Shown here: in pieces, positions 63,572 through 64,000 of the stretch
Numbering within the stretch: position 1 is the stretch's first letter
Layout of the letters: each line of letters opens with the position of its first letter
Source of the DNA: Thioclava electrotropha
GTDB lineage: Bacteria; Pseudomonadota; Alphaproteobacteria; Rhodobacterales; Rhodobacteraceae
Direction of reading: 5' to 3'
Length of the DNA stretch: 64,000 nt
Assembly (NCBI RefSeq): GCF_002085925.2
Contig: NZ_CP053562.1
Coordinates: forward strand, 3,981,501-4,045,500
Notes under the pieces: model-generated
Database searches by the model: none
What the model was told of the DNA's origin: nothing
Seen by the model: only the letters and a program-made list of their open reading frames with translations
Translations under genes and position numbers: made by a program

Positions 63572-63685
63572 TCTGGCCCGCTGGGCTTGACGCTCCGGAC
63601 AAAGCGACCGAATGTCTGCGAAAACCGTTGTGCCGGTGGCGCGAGGTGCTACCTTGCCAGCCCCGGAAAGTCGTGAGGGATCGAC

Positions 63686-64000
63686 ATGAAATTCAGCATC
63701 GAACGCGCCGCTCTGCTCAAGGCCGTCTCGCAAGCGCAATCCGTTGTGGAACGCCGCAACACGATCCCGATCCTTGCAAACGTCCTGATCGAAGCCGAAG
63801 GCGACACCGTCCAGTTCCGCGCGACCGACCTCGATATCGAGGTGGTCGACAAAGCGCCCGCGCAGGTCGAACAGGCCGGGGCCACGACCGTCTCGGCGGT
63901 CATGCTGCATGAAATCGTGCGCAAATTGCCCGATGGCGCGCTGGTCTCGATCTCGGACGATCCGGCCGCCGGGCGTTTGAACGTGCAGGCCGGCCGGTCG
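63686..64000 (+). CDS. dnaN: DNA polymerase III beta sliding clamp (5' part)
   Basis: The first 105 codons of the clamp; the gene continues past the window. MKFSIERAALLKAVSQAQSVVERRNTIPILANVLIEAE and TDLDIEVVDKAPAQV are the N-terminal domain of DnaN. GAGGGA precedes the ATG. It follows dnaA after 114 bases, as usual. Also the partner of HolA (29.1 kb). Confidence 0.95.
   Translation, partial: MKFSIERAALLKAVSQAQSVVERRNTIPILANVLIEAEGDTVQFRATDLDIEVVDKAPAQVEQAGATTVSAVMLHEIVRKLPDGALVSISDDPAAGRLNVQAGRS

Noticed and set aside
1..64000. tRNA, rRNA, insertion sequences, prophage, toxin-antitoxin or defence genes
   Set aside because: None recognised: no cloverleaf candidates in the gaps, no transposase, integrase, capsid, nuclease-defence or toxin-like proteins among the genes.

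Overview
The window is GC-rich alphaproteobacterial chromosome, most likely Rhodobacteraceae in the wide sense (Rhodobacter/Paracoccus/Thioclava type). Support: the rsmB-heparinase-purH-lspA order, a Rhodobacter-type porin, a CenR-like regulator, flaF-flbT flagellar control genes, the rpsT-dnaA-dnaN block, and DUF3035/DUF3576/DUF3775 proteins. The genus is inference. Almost every base is coding. I see no tRNA, rRNA, CRISPR array, transposase or prophage.

Layout. 1-6 kb: 5'-truncated-by-window putP, rpsO, an RTX-repeat protein, a DUF1643 protein, truB, a phosphodiester-glycosidase-like protein, rbfA (minus strand). 5.5-23 kb: dapB, rsmB, a frameshifted heparinase II/III-like gene, purH, lspA, a DUF3035 lipoprotein, an M16 protease pair, mutL-rmuC, pabB-pabC, a DUF3775 protein, ribA and an L,D-transpeptidase on plus; a small DUF1674 gene and cenR on minus. 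23-31 kb: a PLP-homeostasis protein and the porin on minus, then the operon DUF3576-leuS-lptE-holA-flavoprotein. 31-35 kb: an accessory pair (secreted phosphoesterase and di-heme peroxidase) with a possible Pho box and short direct repeats at its borders. 35-45 kb: GST, MFS transporter, epimerase, adenine deaminase-AMP nucleosidase, HU, EamA transporter, MltB-like lytic transglycosylase, dapD with a coupled small gene. 45-50 kb: LOG protein, amidoligase plus class I amidotransferase, rlmN, IalB-like protein, asparaginase. 50-57 kb: flagellar genes. 57-64 kb: ubiB, ubiE, mutM, enoyl-CoA hydratase, rpsT, dnaA and the start of dnaN.

How genes work together. AMP nucleosidase plus adenine deaminase would take AMP to hypoxanthine, ammonia and ribose 5-phosphate. 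LptE, LspA, the porin, the L,D-transpeptidase, the lytic transglycosylase and CenR all serve the envelope. FlaF/FlbT should set flagellin output through a structured flagellin leader. Two genes (heparinase-like, fliK) are each broken by what looks like one missing base, so either recent mutations or base-calling errors.

Most interesting: the bordered phosphoesterase-peroxidase module with a decayed GST 3' end; the amidoligase-amidotransferase pair; six GANTC sites packed upstream of dnaA; a family of five intergenic GC-hairpin repeats, one of which supplies the C-terminus of a protein; and split fliK.
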